Shown here: positions 54,139 to 63,500 of the stretch, piece by piece | Numbering within the stretch: the first letter of the stretch is position 1 | How the letters are laid out: each line of letters begins with the position of its first letter | Source of the DNA: Undaria pinnatifida | Lineage: Eukaryota; Sar; Phaeophyceae; Laminariales; Alariaceae | Assembly: GCA_012845835.1 (NCBI GenBank) | Contig: JABAKD010000014.1 | Span: forward strand, 5,739,396-5,803,395 | Direction of reading: 5' to 3' | Length of the DNA: 64,000 nt | The notes under the pieces: model-generated | Told to the model about the DNA's origin: nothing | Databases searched by the model: none | Seen by the model: only the letters and a program-made list of their open reading frames with translations | Translations under genes and position numbers: made by a program

Positions 54139-54228
54139 TTAACCCCTTTAGAGCCCCCGAACCCCTCCCTATTCTAAATCCAAGTAATTTTGTCCCCAAG
54201 AACGGGTTTCCAGTTATAAAGGGGTTAA
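54139..54228. mobile_element. TTAA-type MITE (family P), 90 bp, best-preserved copy
   Basis: TTAACCCCTTTAGAGCCCC at the left and TATAAAGGGGTTAA at the right form a 12-bp terminal inverted repeat that includes TTAA at each end. A TTAA target duplication is characteristic of piggyBac-type elements. No transposase is present. Confidence 0.85.
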
Positions 54229-54842
54229 GGTCAATACCCCTGGACATCGTCTTTGAGTTACCCTTCCTTGTTTCAGGACTTCTTGCAAGATACGAGTATC
54301 ATCACCTCTGCTTCTTTTGCCACCCGCCACAGCCAACACCCAAAGGACAAGAATGATGTCTGAACAAGTCGCCGTACGATAGTTACCCAGTCTATGCTGG
54401 GCCCAGGGGTACTCTCTTGTGGGTATTGCGCGGCAACGCATATCGCTGGTTGCAGCATCACAATGTGTACTGGGGGGGGTACTCTGGCCGAAAATCCAAA
54501 CGCGTCCGGTGAAAACGTGACCGCCTGTCCGTACGTCGGATTACTTTCTGGGATAAAATACCTTCAAGCTTTCACACACGTCGGACCGATCACCTGTTGT
54601 TCCTGGTTGCGATGATGTAGATGCTTCCGGGGGAAATCTGTATAGTATAGCTCATGTCGCCGGGTGGGAGCCGTACAATCTGCATCATGTAGCAAATGTT
54701 TCCCAGGGCTAGATGTGCGTCCTCCTGATATTGTCCTGCACAACATCCCAGAACGGCAGGTACAGGATCTGCTATATATAGATGATCTATTATTAGATGT
54801 TCTAGATGTTATATATGTTATCTAGAGGTTCTAGATGATCTA
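54229..54842. other. No gene recognised; GATCTA-rich end
   Basis: 54770-54842 is built from 'agatgatcta' and 'agatgtt' words, continued at 55050-55090 on the other side of family E. The rest is unassigned. Confidence 0.5.
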
Positions 54843-55049
54843 CAGTGGTGTACCCATTTTAAGAGAATACGATTTAAGACAATGGTAGAGATGATACACC
54901 AGGTGAATCGGCTTGTCACGAAAAATAAACTACTGAGAATTAGTGTTCGATGATTTTTGCAGTAAAATAAAAGATAAGACCATAGTAGGAGGTAATACCA
55001 CCTAAATTGTGGCTTGTCACGGGGTGGTCTTAAACTGGGCACACCACTG
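54843..55049. mobile_element. MITE-like element, family E, 207 bp
   Basis: The ends CAGTGGTGTACCCATTTTAA… and …TTAAACTGGGCACACCACTG are an inverted repeat of about 22 bp with two mismatches. Inside, 'ggcttgtcacg' occurs twice. The TA before CAGTGG and the CAGTGG start are like many Tc1/mariner-type non-autonomous elements. It is inserted in a GATCTA-rich stretch. Confidence 0.85.
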
Positions 55050-55772
55050 TTGTAGATGATCTACATGATCTCGAGATCATCTAGATCTTCATCTGTCCGA
55101 GGTGTGCATGCTTTCAATGCGTTGTTGCTGATATCATGGCGGCTTCCTCATCCGATCATCCAATGAATGAAGCAGTATACACTTGGGAAACAGCGCGGCG
55201 ATGCCGTTATTGACGCTGCATCTCACAGCGAGAAGGAGTTATGTAGGTGTGGACGACTGTCAAAACTTTTTGCTTTCACCTGGCACTGCTGCTGACTGCT
55301 GCTGTTGACTGCAGTTTAAAAGCTGTGACCTTTCTCATTCTACAAGGCTAACCACCCAACGGAGCATATATATATGCATTGCTCGCGCTTCTTTTCTGCA
55401 CACCTCTCGTCAGTATGGTATGGGCACACCCTCTTATTCCCCGGAGACATGCCACTCTGTTCGGGGAGGGGGGGCATTCTCTGGCCGACGGGGCTCCTCA
55501 GAGGGACATTGCAAGGGTCCCCAACGTTCTCTGACAGAGATGCGCAAGTGATCCCGTCCCATATGTTGGCAATCCCGTTTAACTTTTTTTTCTTGATTCC
55601 TGTATTTTAGTAGAGCGCTCATAGCTTGGAATAATGTTAGGACTCCAATTTTGTCGCTTTGTCGGGATTCTGAGTCGAAGCCACCCTGCGGCACTCCGTT
55701 GGCCATAACTCAAATGGCATTGCTGACCCTCACGAAGTTTCAGCTGTTTTGCCAGTGCGGCAGGTGTCTAGT
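55050..55772. other. No gene recognised
   Basis: 'gatctcgagatcatctagatc' (55068-55088) is a short palindrome. The rest is mixed. Confidence 0.5.
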
Positions 55773-56275
55773 TGACGCGTGTTACGTACGATAGAGGTGT
55801 GCACCACTTTTTTTCTTCAAGAGTGTCCTCAATTTGGGAACTTAAAGACCTCTGCCCCCAATACTGATTTTGGAGAAGGACAAAACTGCTAGAGACCGGA
55901 CGAAAAATTCCATGGCCTATAGGTACACAACGACGGGAATCGTGCAAAAAAAAATGGCGTATTTCCCACGATTTTGGGTCAAGGAGCCCCGGACAGAAGA
56001 AAGGGCTATCTCTGTCGTAGACGCATGCTACGATAGAGGTAGTATTTTTTTGGCTTTTTTTTTTCTGAATGACGGGCTCCTTGGCCCAAATTCGTCGGAA
56101 ACAAACCATTTTTTGGTTTGCATGATTCTCGTTGTGTACTTGGAAGGTCATGGGATTTTCCATCCGGAGGTAGCAGTTTTATTTTTTCTCCAAGAAAAAA
56201 TAGTTTTCGGGGGAGAGGTCTCTTAAGCTCCCAAATTCTGGAACCCTCGGAGAAAAAATGTGGTGCACCTCTATG
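55773..56275. mobile_element. Two family A elements back to back
   Basis: The first starts GACGCGTGTTACGTACGATAGAGG at 55773 and ends 'gggctatctctgtcgtag' near 56020. The second, inverted, begins 'gctacgatagaggtagta' and ends 'tgtggtgcacctctatggtag' near 56275. They share a short acgcatg junction. Confidence 0.75.
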
Positions 56276-56478
56276 GTAGAAGGGGTCTACCCCCTCTATC
56301 GTAGGAGGGGTCTACCCCCTCTATCGTAGGAGGGGTCTACCCTCTCTATCGTAGGAGGGGTCTACCCCCTCTATCGTAGGAGGGGTCTACCCCCTCTATC
56401 GTAGGAGGGGTCTACCCCCTCTATCGTAGGAGGGGTCTACCCCCTCTATCGTAGGAGGGGTCTACCCCCTCTATTATC
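56276..56478. repeat. 25-bp array of family A termini, eight units
   Basis: 'gtaggaggggtctaccccctctatc' is repeated with almost no change. Each unit is self-complementary (gaggggtctacccc) and contains the CTCTATCGTAG of the family A end, so the array looks like slippage of a terminal repeat. Confidence 0.9.
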
Positions 56479-56959
56479 GTAGCATCGGATATTCAAGAGC
56501 ATGCGAAGTTTTTTAGATTCTACCAGGTGCCAGTATACATAACATATGTTCCCTATCTTTGCTTCCTCCGCGACACAAGACCGGTATGACAGCAGTTACG
56601 CCCCTGCATCGGCACCAGCACAACGAGCAGAACCATCGCCGCCGCGGCCTACAAGCTCAGCTTCCATCGACACCCGCCATAGCCCCTATAACCCCGATTA
56701 TCCTGTGCTCGTCGCCGCGTGTCACGTTCTCGTGTCGCTGTCTCTCGTAGTTTGTGACCACGTAGCCTGCATTTCTCTAAGATGACTGAATCGGTACGGG
56801 CGCGAGATGAGCCAGGTGTCGACGGGTTGGAAGTAGAAAAAACGGTTTCATGCGAAGAACACGCACCCCTGAGAGAAGAGAAGACAGCTTCTCTTCCTCA
56901 GTGGTCGCGAGCACGTCGTGTGAACTCTTCAAATCCTTGATAGAGAGTCATCCCTCTAT
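56479..56959. other. No gene recognised
   Basis: 56545-56790 is moderately GC-rich, with an open frame of 79 codons that has no domain. 'gtttgtgaccacgtagcctgcatttctctaagatgactgaatcggtacgggc' resembles 34095-34145 ('gtttgtgacaactgagcttatctctctctaggatgaagaatcggtacag'), an interspersed repeat. Confidence 0.5.
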
Positions 56960-57232
56960 AGTGCGGTAGGGGTTGCAGTTGTTGGATTAACTAATAATGT
57001 TCCTGTCCGATTGAGCACCTTCAAGTGAGGGACTACCGGGGGGTTATAGTCAAGTATTTTCACGAGGATGATTCTTTTCTAGGGCTAAGGCATAAAATTG
57101 CTCATTCGGGTTGTGCGAACAAATTTTTATTGGAAGTTATTTTTCGGGTGAGATGTTGAGCTCCTCGTGTTGGGACCTCAGAAACTTCTTAGAATCTTCT
57201 GAGCACTGCACCCCTACCGTGGGATGGCTTCT
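56960..57232. mobile_element. MITE-like element, family F
   Basis: 'gcggtaggggttgcagttgttgga' on the left and 'actgcacccctaccgtgggatggct' on the right. The inside has 'gattgagcaccttcaagtgaggg', 'agtattttcacgagg', 'gggctaaggcataa' and 'gggtgagatgttgagctcctc', found in order (inverted) at 61745-62085. Confidence 0.7.
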
Positions 57233-57439
57233 GACCAATAGCTGGACGTGGATCTTCGGAAAACAGGGTATGGTACAAAATGTAGTAATCCCTCTCTATG
57301 GTGTTGGTTTATTATGGCTGTGTGCACAAGTCTGATTTTTATACTATATGATATTTTGGTGTATGTGATCCATGGTAGCATCTTCGGAGATGCGTGGAAC
57401 CTACGCTTTCCCGAACGGATACAATAACATTAATAAGTG

Positions 57440-57770
57440 TGGTCCCTAATCCCATTATTAGGGTCACCACATGTGCGTTAGTGGGAAAAACCCCGTGGAT
57501 GGTCAAATGTCAAGGAATTAGTGCGGTATTGGTCCGTTTGACCACTTGCTAAAGGTTAGCCAATGGCTCACCCAAACTAAGCCTTATAACATTCTCCCCC
57601 CCTGAAACGGCGGGATACCAGGTCGGCCGGATATACGGGCGGACCTTTGGTCAATATCCAAACGGTTTCATTTCCTGGGTATACCGGGGAGAGTATGTTT
57701 CAAGTTCGACGTGGGGAAACTCTGAAAAAGTATATTATGGTGGATGTGGGACTCGGACCCACGGCCCAAA
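57440..57770. mobile_element. Possible LTR-type fossil with a primer-site-like motif
   Basis: About 57440-57738 could be a terminal repeat. It is followed at 57739 by TGGTGGATGTGGGACTCGGA, which is complementary to a tRNA 3' end (T-arm GTGGG-TCCGAGT-CCCAC plus CCA-like end). No second terminal repeat and no protein-coding part are visible, so at best it is a remnant. The alternative is a tRNA-derived SINE end on the minus strand (box B-like GGTCCGAGTCC). Confidence 0.3.
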
Positions 57771-58680
57771 AAACCCATGGGGTGTCGACGACGCCATTTG
57801 TTAAGGTTATTGGGCGGGGACACAGAGTGTCCCCTGCAGGTCTGCTGTTTGAACAGGTCCTCGGAGAGTACCCACTTTCTTTGCCTTAAGAGAGACGTAG
57901 CTTTATTAGATTCCACCAGAGCCCCGGATGGCTTCTGAGATCCGAGGCACGTGCCTCCGATCTACTTCCTGACTATACCGACTAGAAAACGCCAACCCTG
58001 TCATACGAAACCCATCCAAAGCATCTCAATTCGGATAATTACAGGCCTTTCGAGGCCATATCTTGACACAAATATATAGTGCGCGGCAGGGGTTGTAGTT
58101 GTTAGACTAAAGGCTTGTGACCGGTTGAGCTCCTTAGGTGCATGGCACTATTGGATGGTATACGATACCCTCTTCACGAACATCCTTATTTTTGTTTCAG
58201 AGGGCACAAGCAAGTGCAAGAGAAACGTTGGTCGGAAATTGCGCGAGCTCGAATGTTTTCGAAGTAATGATTCGGGGGAGATATTTGAGCGTCTCTCCTC
58301 CTCATGTTTATTGGGGGCTCAAAACTTCTGCTGCACCTGTATACCCTCCGTAGGATTGCTTAAGCACCCTTGGGAATGGATTGGTGTTAAGATACGGCCT
58401 CGAAAGGCCTACAAATTGTCGGTATTGAGATCATTTGGATGGGTTTCGAATAATAAGGTTGGCGTTTTATATTCGGAATAGTTAGGAAATAGATCGGAGG
58501 CACGTGCCCCGGATCTCAGAAGCCGTCCGGGGGGCTCTGGTGGGATCGAATAAAGCTACTCCTCTGCAAAGACTAAAATTAAGTTGAGTGCTCTCTCCGA
58601 GGACCTGCTCAATTGGCAGACCTGCAGGGGACACTCTGCATCCCCGCCCAATACTCTTGCAATATGGCGTCGTCGGCAGG
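57771..58680. repeat. Inverted pair, arms about 310 bp, enclosing a family F element
   Basis: The left arm, about 57785-58080, and right arm, about 58370-58668, are inverted copies at roughly 85 percent. Shared words in reverse order: 'cgacgacgccat', 'attgggcggggacacagagtgtcccctgcagg', 'caggtcctcggaga', 'tagctttatta', 'ggcttctgagatccgaggcacgtgcctccgatct', 'aaaacgccaacc' and 'ggcctttcgaggccatatctt'. The loop (about 58085-58370) has family F words (gttgagctccttaggtg; ctgcacctgtataccctccgtaggat). Confidence 0.85.
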
Positions 58681-58758
58681 ACAAAAAAAGCGCCCCCAAG
58701 CGCTTAAAATCCCAGGCATGTCGCAAGTGAGGCAGGGCGAGCAAAGGAAGGCGTTGGA

Positions 58759-59022
58759 CTGATTCTACGATAGCCCCCCCCCAAAAAAAAACGGCGTTTT
58801 TCTTTGTCGAACGTTTCATGGCTGCACAACACGAGGAAGGCCGACTGTGAAAAAATATGTCCTCCTGTATTTTCTTGTTCGCATAAACTATCGAACGATG
58901 GCGTCGGGGTGGCAAGAAGCACCGTGTTTCAGGAGATATAAGGCCGGGGAGCTGGTTTCAAAACAGGCGATTTCGTTAAAGAAAAGTTGGGGGGGGGGGC
59001 TACCGTAAAACGACTCGTTCCT
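58759..59022. mobile_element. MITE-like element, family C
   Basis: GATTCTACGATAGCCCCCCC … GGGGGGGGCTACCGTAAAAC. Its interior matches 62794-63055 in the same orientation. Confidence 0.8.
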
Positions 59023-59151
59023 ATATGAAATAACAGGCATGTACACACCAGATTTACCTGGCACACTCTGAAAAAAAATCTTGGAAGAACTAAAGAAACG
59101 AAAAGTAGCCACGCCACGCAGGTCACTGGTGGGCAAGTATTAACAACGCCT

Positions 59152-59314
59152 GTTACAAGATAGGGGATCTTCCATATATAAGGACCCCACAAGCGAAACG
59201 TGGGATCCCGCAAGGCGGCATCGGATCCCGCAAGCCAACATGTGATCCCGCAAACCGGCATGGGATCCCGCAAGCTAAGATATCCTCTGACTAGGAAGAT
59301 CCCCTAACTCGTGA
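59152..59314. mobile_element. Small inverted-repeat element with internal 22-bp array
   Basis: The perfect 13-bp inverted ends are TAGGGGATCTTCC (59161-59173) and GGAAGATCCCCTA (59294-59306), extendable to about 22 bp with a few mismatches. Between them are five units of 'ggatcccgcaagccnacatg' at about 59200-59275. No similar element occurs elsewhere in the window. Confidence 0.8.
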
Positions 59315-59359
59315 CAACCCCGCCCCCCCCAGCTCAAGCGAGTTTATAGAGAGAAAATC

Positions 59360-59607
59360 TTACTACGGTAGCCCCCCCAACATTTCTTTAACGAAATCGC
59401 CGGTTTCAAAACCAGCTCCCCCCGGTCGTATCTCCTGAAATACGGTGTCCCTCGACACCCCGACGTCATCGATCGATAGACCTTTTAGCACACAAAAAAA
59501 TGCATGGATACTGTTATTTCAATAGTATCCTTCCTTGTGTCGAGCAGCCATGAAACGTTCGTTAAAGAAAATCACTGTTTTTTTTGGAGGGGGGGGCTAT
59601 CGTGGTA
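59360..59607. mobile_element. MITE-like element, family C
   Basis: CTTACTACGGTAGCCCCCCC … GGGGGGGCTATCGTGGTAAG. Very similar to 21262-21507. Confidence 0.8.
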
Positions 59608-59644
59608 AGAATCAGACTAGAAACTAAAAAAAATCTATGTAAAC

Positions 59645-60160
59645 GTGTCGACAACTTACGTAAGAAAATTAGAGCGTCACGAGGAAGCCTACTCTACTGT
59701 AGCCGTAAGGGGCCATAGAAACACTAAACGTGCAGAAAATAGCCTTCTACAGCGCAACAGCAGGAGGGGCCGAGCGGGGAGGGGGCGAGCGGGGAGCGGA
59801 AACGTGTTGACGACATGCGGGGAAAACACGCTCTACCGCTACCGCTGCATTCCCATCGCGAGCGGAGTAAGGAAGGACGAGATAAAGCGTATCGCACTCA
59901 ACAACAGGTGGATAACCGCGAAACAAGAAAAAAAAAAACCACTCAGCGCCCTACACCGCAGTATGATGAGCAGCCAGGTTGCCCAGCAGACGCCCCCACA
60001 GTTCCCCGCGTGGTCACGCAGCCCTGCCACCCCCAAAGAAACACGAATGAGCGCAGCCCGATTACCGAGACGCCCGCGCACGCAGTTCTTCCGCGGCGTG
60101 GACCACCGAAAACCCCCACGCCCTTTCCGATGCGCTGCGGCGGACGGCGTGCTACGATAG
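59645..60160 (+). other. 171-codon open frame, doubtful
   Basis: The reading 59645-60160 is Arg/Ser/Pro-rich, with a duplicated 'gggcgagcgggga' making an RGRAG repeat, and has no recognisable domain. A second frame (59815-60231) is equally open, which argues against either. I see no splice context or family match and treat it as unproven. Confidence 0.15.
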
Positions 60161-60239
60161 ATACGGAGTCATGGCATGTGTTTTGGCCCTTGAGACTATT
60201 TCTGGTCGACGGGGCTCTTCACCCGAGATAAAATACTCG

Positions 60240-60545
60240 TTTTTTTCACTGATAGTTTTGAGCTATTAATACTCGCACGACGAGTGACTCTGTACCTCTC
60301 CTCACCGGGTCGACGAAAATACTTTACGCGATATGTATACAGACTGACTAACATCACCCTGTTGACCCTGATAGCTACACTCCTTTAGTTGCAAGGGGAG
60401 TCGCCGACCTATATCCTTAATGAGGACACACAACCACCAGTAACACGCGCGGTCGGAGTATCTCACACAGCTTGCAAATATGAGATTCGACAAAAATCTT
60501 CGATCTCATCACAGCTGGAGTGTATTTTTGTTTTTGTAATGTACA
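60240..60545. repeat. Family G fragment and family H copy
   Basis: 'actcgcacgacgagtgactctgtacctctc' (60271-60300) is family G. 60410-60540 is the closest relative of the family H copy at 31615-31735. Confidence 0.7.
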
Positions 60546-60900
60546 TATATATGCTTGGCGCAGCAGCTTGCGTGACTATTTTTTTTTCGTCTTAGGTGCG
60601 GATTCATGTGTATTCGCGAAATTGAAAAACAAAAAAACTAGCACTCAGGTAAAAAAAAGAAAAGGAAGCTTTATAAGATTAAGACCGCAAAAAAGAACAG
60701 AGGGTCAACACTCGTGCGCGAGTGACTCCAGGCCACTGAAAAAAAAAAACAGCCAAAAAAAGGTGTACCTTAATACCTCTATCGTAGACGCGTGCTACGA
60801 TAGAGGTATATTAAGGTATACCCTTTTTTGGCGGGAATGGTTTCTGAATGACACACCCCTATAATCTGGAGTGCACGCGTCGTTTACAATACAAACAGGG
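60546..60900. mobile_element. Head-to-head family A termini
   Basis: 60759-60822 reads 'aaaaaaggtgtaccttaatacctctatcgtagACGCGTgctacgatagaggtatattaaggtataccctttttt', an almost perfect palindrome centred on ACGCGT. Two family A ends meet here with nothing between them. Confidence 0.8.
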
Positions 60901-60904
60901 CCTT

Positions 60905-61490
60905 CCCACAGTGTTGGGGGTATGCGTGCTACGATAGAGGTATTGATGAGGTATACCTTTTCTGGTCTAACATTATTTCCGAATGATGGGGCTACTTAAC
61001 CCAAAATCGTCGGAGGTATTAAGGTATACCAGGTACCTCTTTTTGGCTGAAATGGTTTCCGAAGGACGGGGGTCCTTAACCCAAACTCGTCGGAGGTATT
61101 AAGGTATACCTTTTTTTGGATGAAATGGTTTCTGAATGACGGGGCTCATTAACGCAAAATCGTCGGAGGTATTAATTGGTATACCTCTTTTTGGCTGAAA
61201 TGGTTTCTGAATGACGGGGCTCCTTAACCCGAAATCGTCGGAGGTATTGAGGTATACCTTTTTTTGGCTGAAATGGTCTCTGAATGACGGGGCTCCTTAG
61301 CCCAAAATCGTAGGAAATAGGTATTTTTTTTTTCGCATGACTCTCGTCGTGTACCTAGGCCATGTGGGTTCTTTTTATTCGGTTGAGTTCAGCTTTATTT
61401 TTCTCCAAAAATCTGTTTTTGGGAGATGTCTTAAGCTCCCAAATTGAGGAGACCTGAAAACAAAAGTGGTGCAGCACCTCTATCGTGTAG
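60905..61490. mobile_element. MITE-like element, family A, with five internal modules
   Basis: 'tgcgtgctacgatagaggt' at the left and 'gcagcacctctatcgtgtag' at the right. Five modules of about 74 bp run from about 60940 to 61310 (ctgaaatggtttctgaatgacggggctccttaacccaaaatcgtcggaggtattaaggtatacc). It is the most amplified copy in the window. Confidence 0.85.
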
Positions 61491-61529
61491 CCTGGGTCTA
61501 TTCTTTGTCTGCCTAGGCCGTGGTGACCA

Positions 61530-61745
61530 AGGCTGCGGTAGGCAGACGTCACTTTTTGGGGCGGCCTCGTTTTTCGGTGGCTCGCGCGCGGGGTCACTCA
61601 CTCGCGTGAGTGGCTCCCCGGGCCCTGTTCCTTTCCGGAACACAGGATGATGACACCTCTCCACGTGGAATGATTGGTTAGCTATATATGCTGTGACTCC
61701 AAAATAGAACCGTCTGTTGTGTGGCAGTTTTTTCTTTTCAGTGAA
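61530..61745. mobile_element. Partial family G element
   Basis: 'ccaaggctgcggtaggcagacgtcactttttggggcgg', 'gggtcactcactcgcgtgagtggctccccgggccctgttcc' and 'acgtggaatgattggttagct' in family order. The right end is lost. Confidence 0.65.
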
Positions 61746-62085
61746 AAGGAGTCATCCCACTCTAGGTAGGGAAAGGTGCATGCAGCATCAGTCCCCTGAA
61801 GTCCTCACTTGAGGAACTCAATATCTCACCCGATACTTACATGATTTCGAAGGGGCATTCGTTCGCACAATGACTTCGAACGAAGGCATTCGTTCGCACC
61901 ACAGCCCGACCAAGCTTCTATGCCTTAGTAGTTCCTAGAAAACACCTTATACACTCGTGAAATTACTTGACCAATGAAAAACTAACCGGTAGTTCCTCAC
62001 TTTTGAGGAGCTCCATCGGACACAAGAGGTACACCTTTTTTTGACGCAAAAAGTGCACCCCCTACCGTGGGATAACTCTGGGGTT
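61746..62085. mobile_element. MITE-like element, family F
   Basis: The left end is 'gtcatcccactctaggtagggaaaggtgca' and the right end 'gtgcaccccctaccgtgggataac'. It is an inverted counterpart of 56960-57232 but longer by about 70 bp. Confidence 0.75.
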
Positions 62086-62186
62086 TGGTACAGAGTAACT
62101 CGGGCGAGTGGCCCAAACCCGGCGGTGAAGAGAGGGTACCCCCCCCCCCCGCCCCCCTCTACCGTACGTAGCCTTGACCCGTGAGA
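62086..62186. mobile_element. Family G terminal fragment
   Basis: 'ggtacagagtaactcgggcgagtggcccaaacccggcggtgaagagagggtaccccccc…ccctctaccgtacgtagccttgacc' is the right end of family G. Confidence 0.7.
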
Positions 62187-62525
62187 TTCTTGGTCGAGTT
62201 GAACCTTTCCATTATTTCTGTTTTTACGAAGGATCATATATAGCAATCAGGGCCCACGATGATACACACACAAAATAAACTAAGGATACGTTGCCCCGTT
62301 TCTTGGCCAAGTTGAACCTTTCCATTATTTCTGTTTTTACGAAGGATCATACATAGCAATCAGGGCCCACGATGATACACACACAAAATAAACTAAGGAT
62401 ACGTTGCCCCATTTCTTGGCCAAGTTGAACCTTTCCATTATTTCTGTTTTTACGATGGATCATACATAGCAATCAGGGCCCACGATGATACACACACAAA
62501 AAAACTATGTACACATCACCCAATT
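62187..62525. repeat. 113-bp tandem triplication, nearly identical units
   Basis: Units start at 62187, 62300 and 62413 ('ttcttggccaagttgaacctttccattatttctg…ctaaggatacgttgcccca'). Only a handful of differences separate them, so it is recent. Confidence 0.95.
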
Positions 62526-62793
62526 TTTGGTCAAACCATGTTTTTGGCCCTGACTACTCTGTTCCCCGGCAACAAAGGCCAGATTTGGGTGAGGTAGGGA
62601 GACCTGTCTTCAAGCGCGCGAAGCCTCAGAACCATTTAGGGCATACCTGCCGTACTTAATTATTAACAGTAGCACGCGTCACGATAGAGGGTGTAAATAG
62701 CACTATTTGATCAGAACTTTTTGCGGATTTGACAGAGCCCCTCAACCCCAAATCGTCCATTTTTTGTTGTCTTGTTTTGACTGATTCTTTGAC
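62526..62793. other. No gene recognised
   Basis: 'gtagcacgcgtcacgatagagggtgtaaatagc' (62671-62703) is a family A terminal relic. The rest is unassigned. Confidence 0.5.
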
Positions 62794-63055
62794 TGATTCT
62801 ACGATAGCCCCCTCCCCCCCCAAAAAAACGCTGTTTTCTTCAACGAACGTTTCGTGGCGCTGCTAGGACACGAGGAAGGATGCCATGGAAAAACACATCA
62901 TACTCAAACATGTTCATGTTTGCAAAGGCCTATCGAACGAGATGGCGTTGGGGCAACAACGGGCACCGTATTTCAGGATATACGGCCGGGAGCTGGTTTC
63001 GAAACCGGCGATTTCGTTAAAGAAAAGCTGGGGGGGGGCTACCACCGTAGAATGA
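62794..63055. mobile_element. MITE-like element, family C
   Basis: GATTCTACGATAGCCCCCTC … GGGGGGGCTACCACCGTAGAATG. Interior as at 58759-59022. Confidence 0.8.
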
Positions 63056-63159
63056 CTCTTTTGCTGCAAAAAAATATTGGTTTGGAAATGTTACCTAGGC
63101 CACCGTTTTTTTTTTTTCGTCGGCTTTCACGTTCAGTTTGCTCAAAAAATGAAGATCAA

Positions 63160-63500
63160 TGCTACGGTACGGTGGGCCCTCGATTGCTCTACGGCTGGGG
63201 CACCCCCTTTTAGACACTTCACTTTTTTTTCATGGTGCGCTGTCACTCGCGCGAATGCCCCCCGGGGCCCTGTTTTCTTCGCGGTCACAGGCTTTCGTGT
63301 GCTGCGTTCAACATTTTCGATATTCATGCGGAAAGGGATGTGACCAGTTAGATCTACGCGCTGCACCAAAAAAAAAAATCGCCGAACGTGTTTTCGTCAG
63401 TGAGGGGTACAGAGTCACTCGCGCCAGTGGCTCATACCCGGTAGTGAAAATTGGGGGTACCTCCCCCCCTACTACCGTAGCCTTGATCAGAGGTATACCC
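63160..63500. mobile_element. MITE-like element, family G, with amplified right end
   Basis: 'ctctacggctggggcacccccttttagacacttcactttttttt', 'gcgctgtcactcgcgcgaatgccccccggggccctgttttcttcgcgg', 'aagggatgtgaccagttagatctacgcgctgc' and 'gtacagagtcactcgcgccagtggctca' in family order, leading into the terminal array. Confidence 0.7.

Noticed and set aside
57739-57775. Functional tRNA gene on the minus strand
   Set aside because: Only the T-arm and acceptor 3' side are recognisable; no 5' acceptor strand, D-arm or anticodon arm can be fitted upstream.
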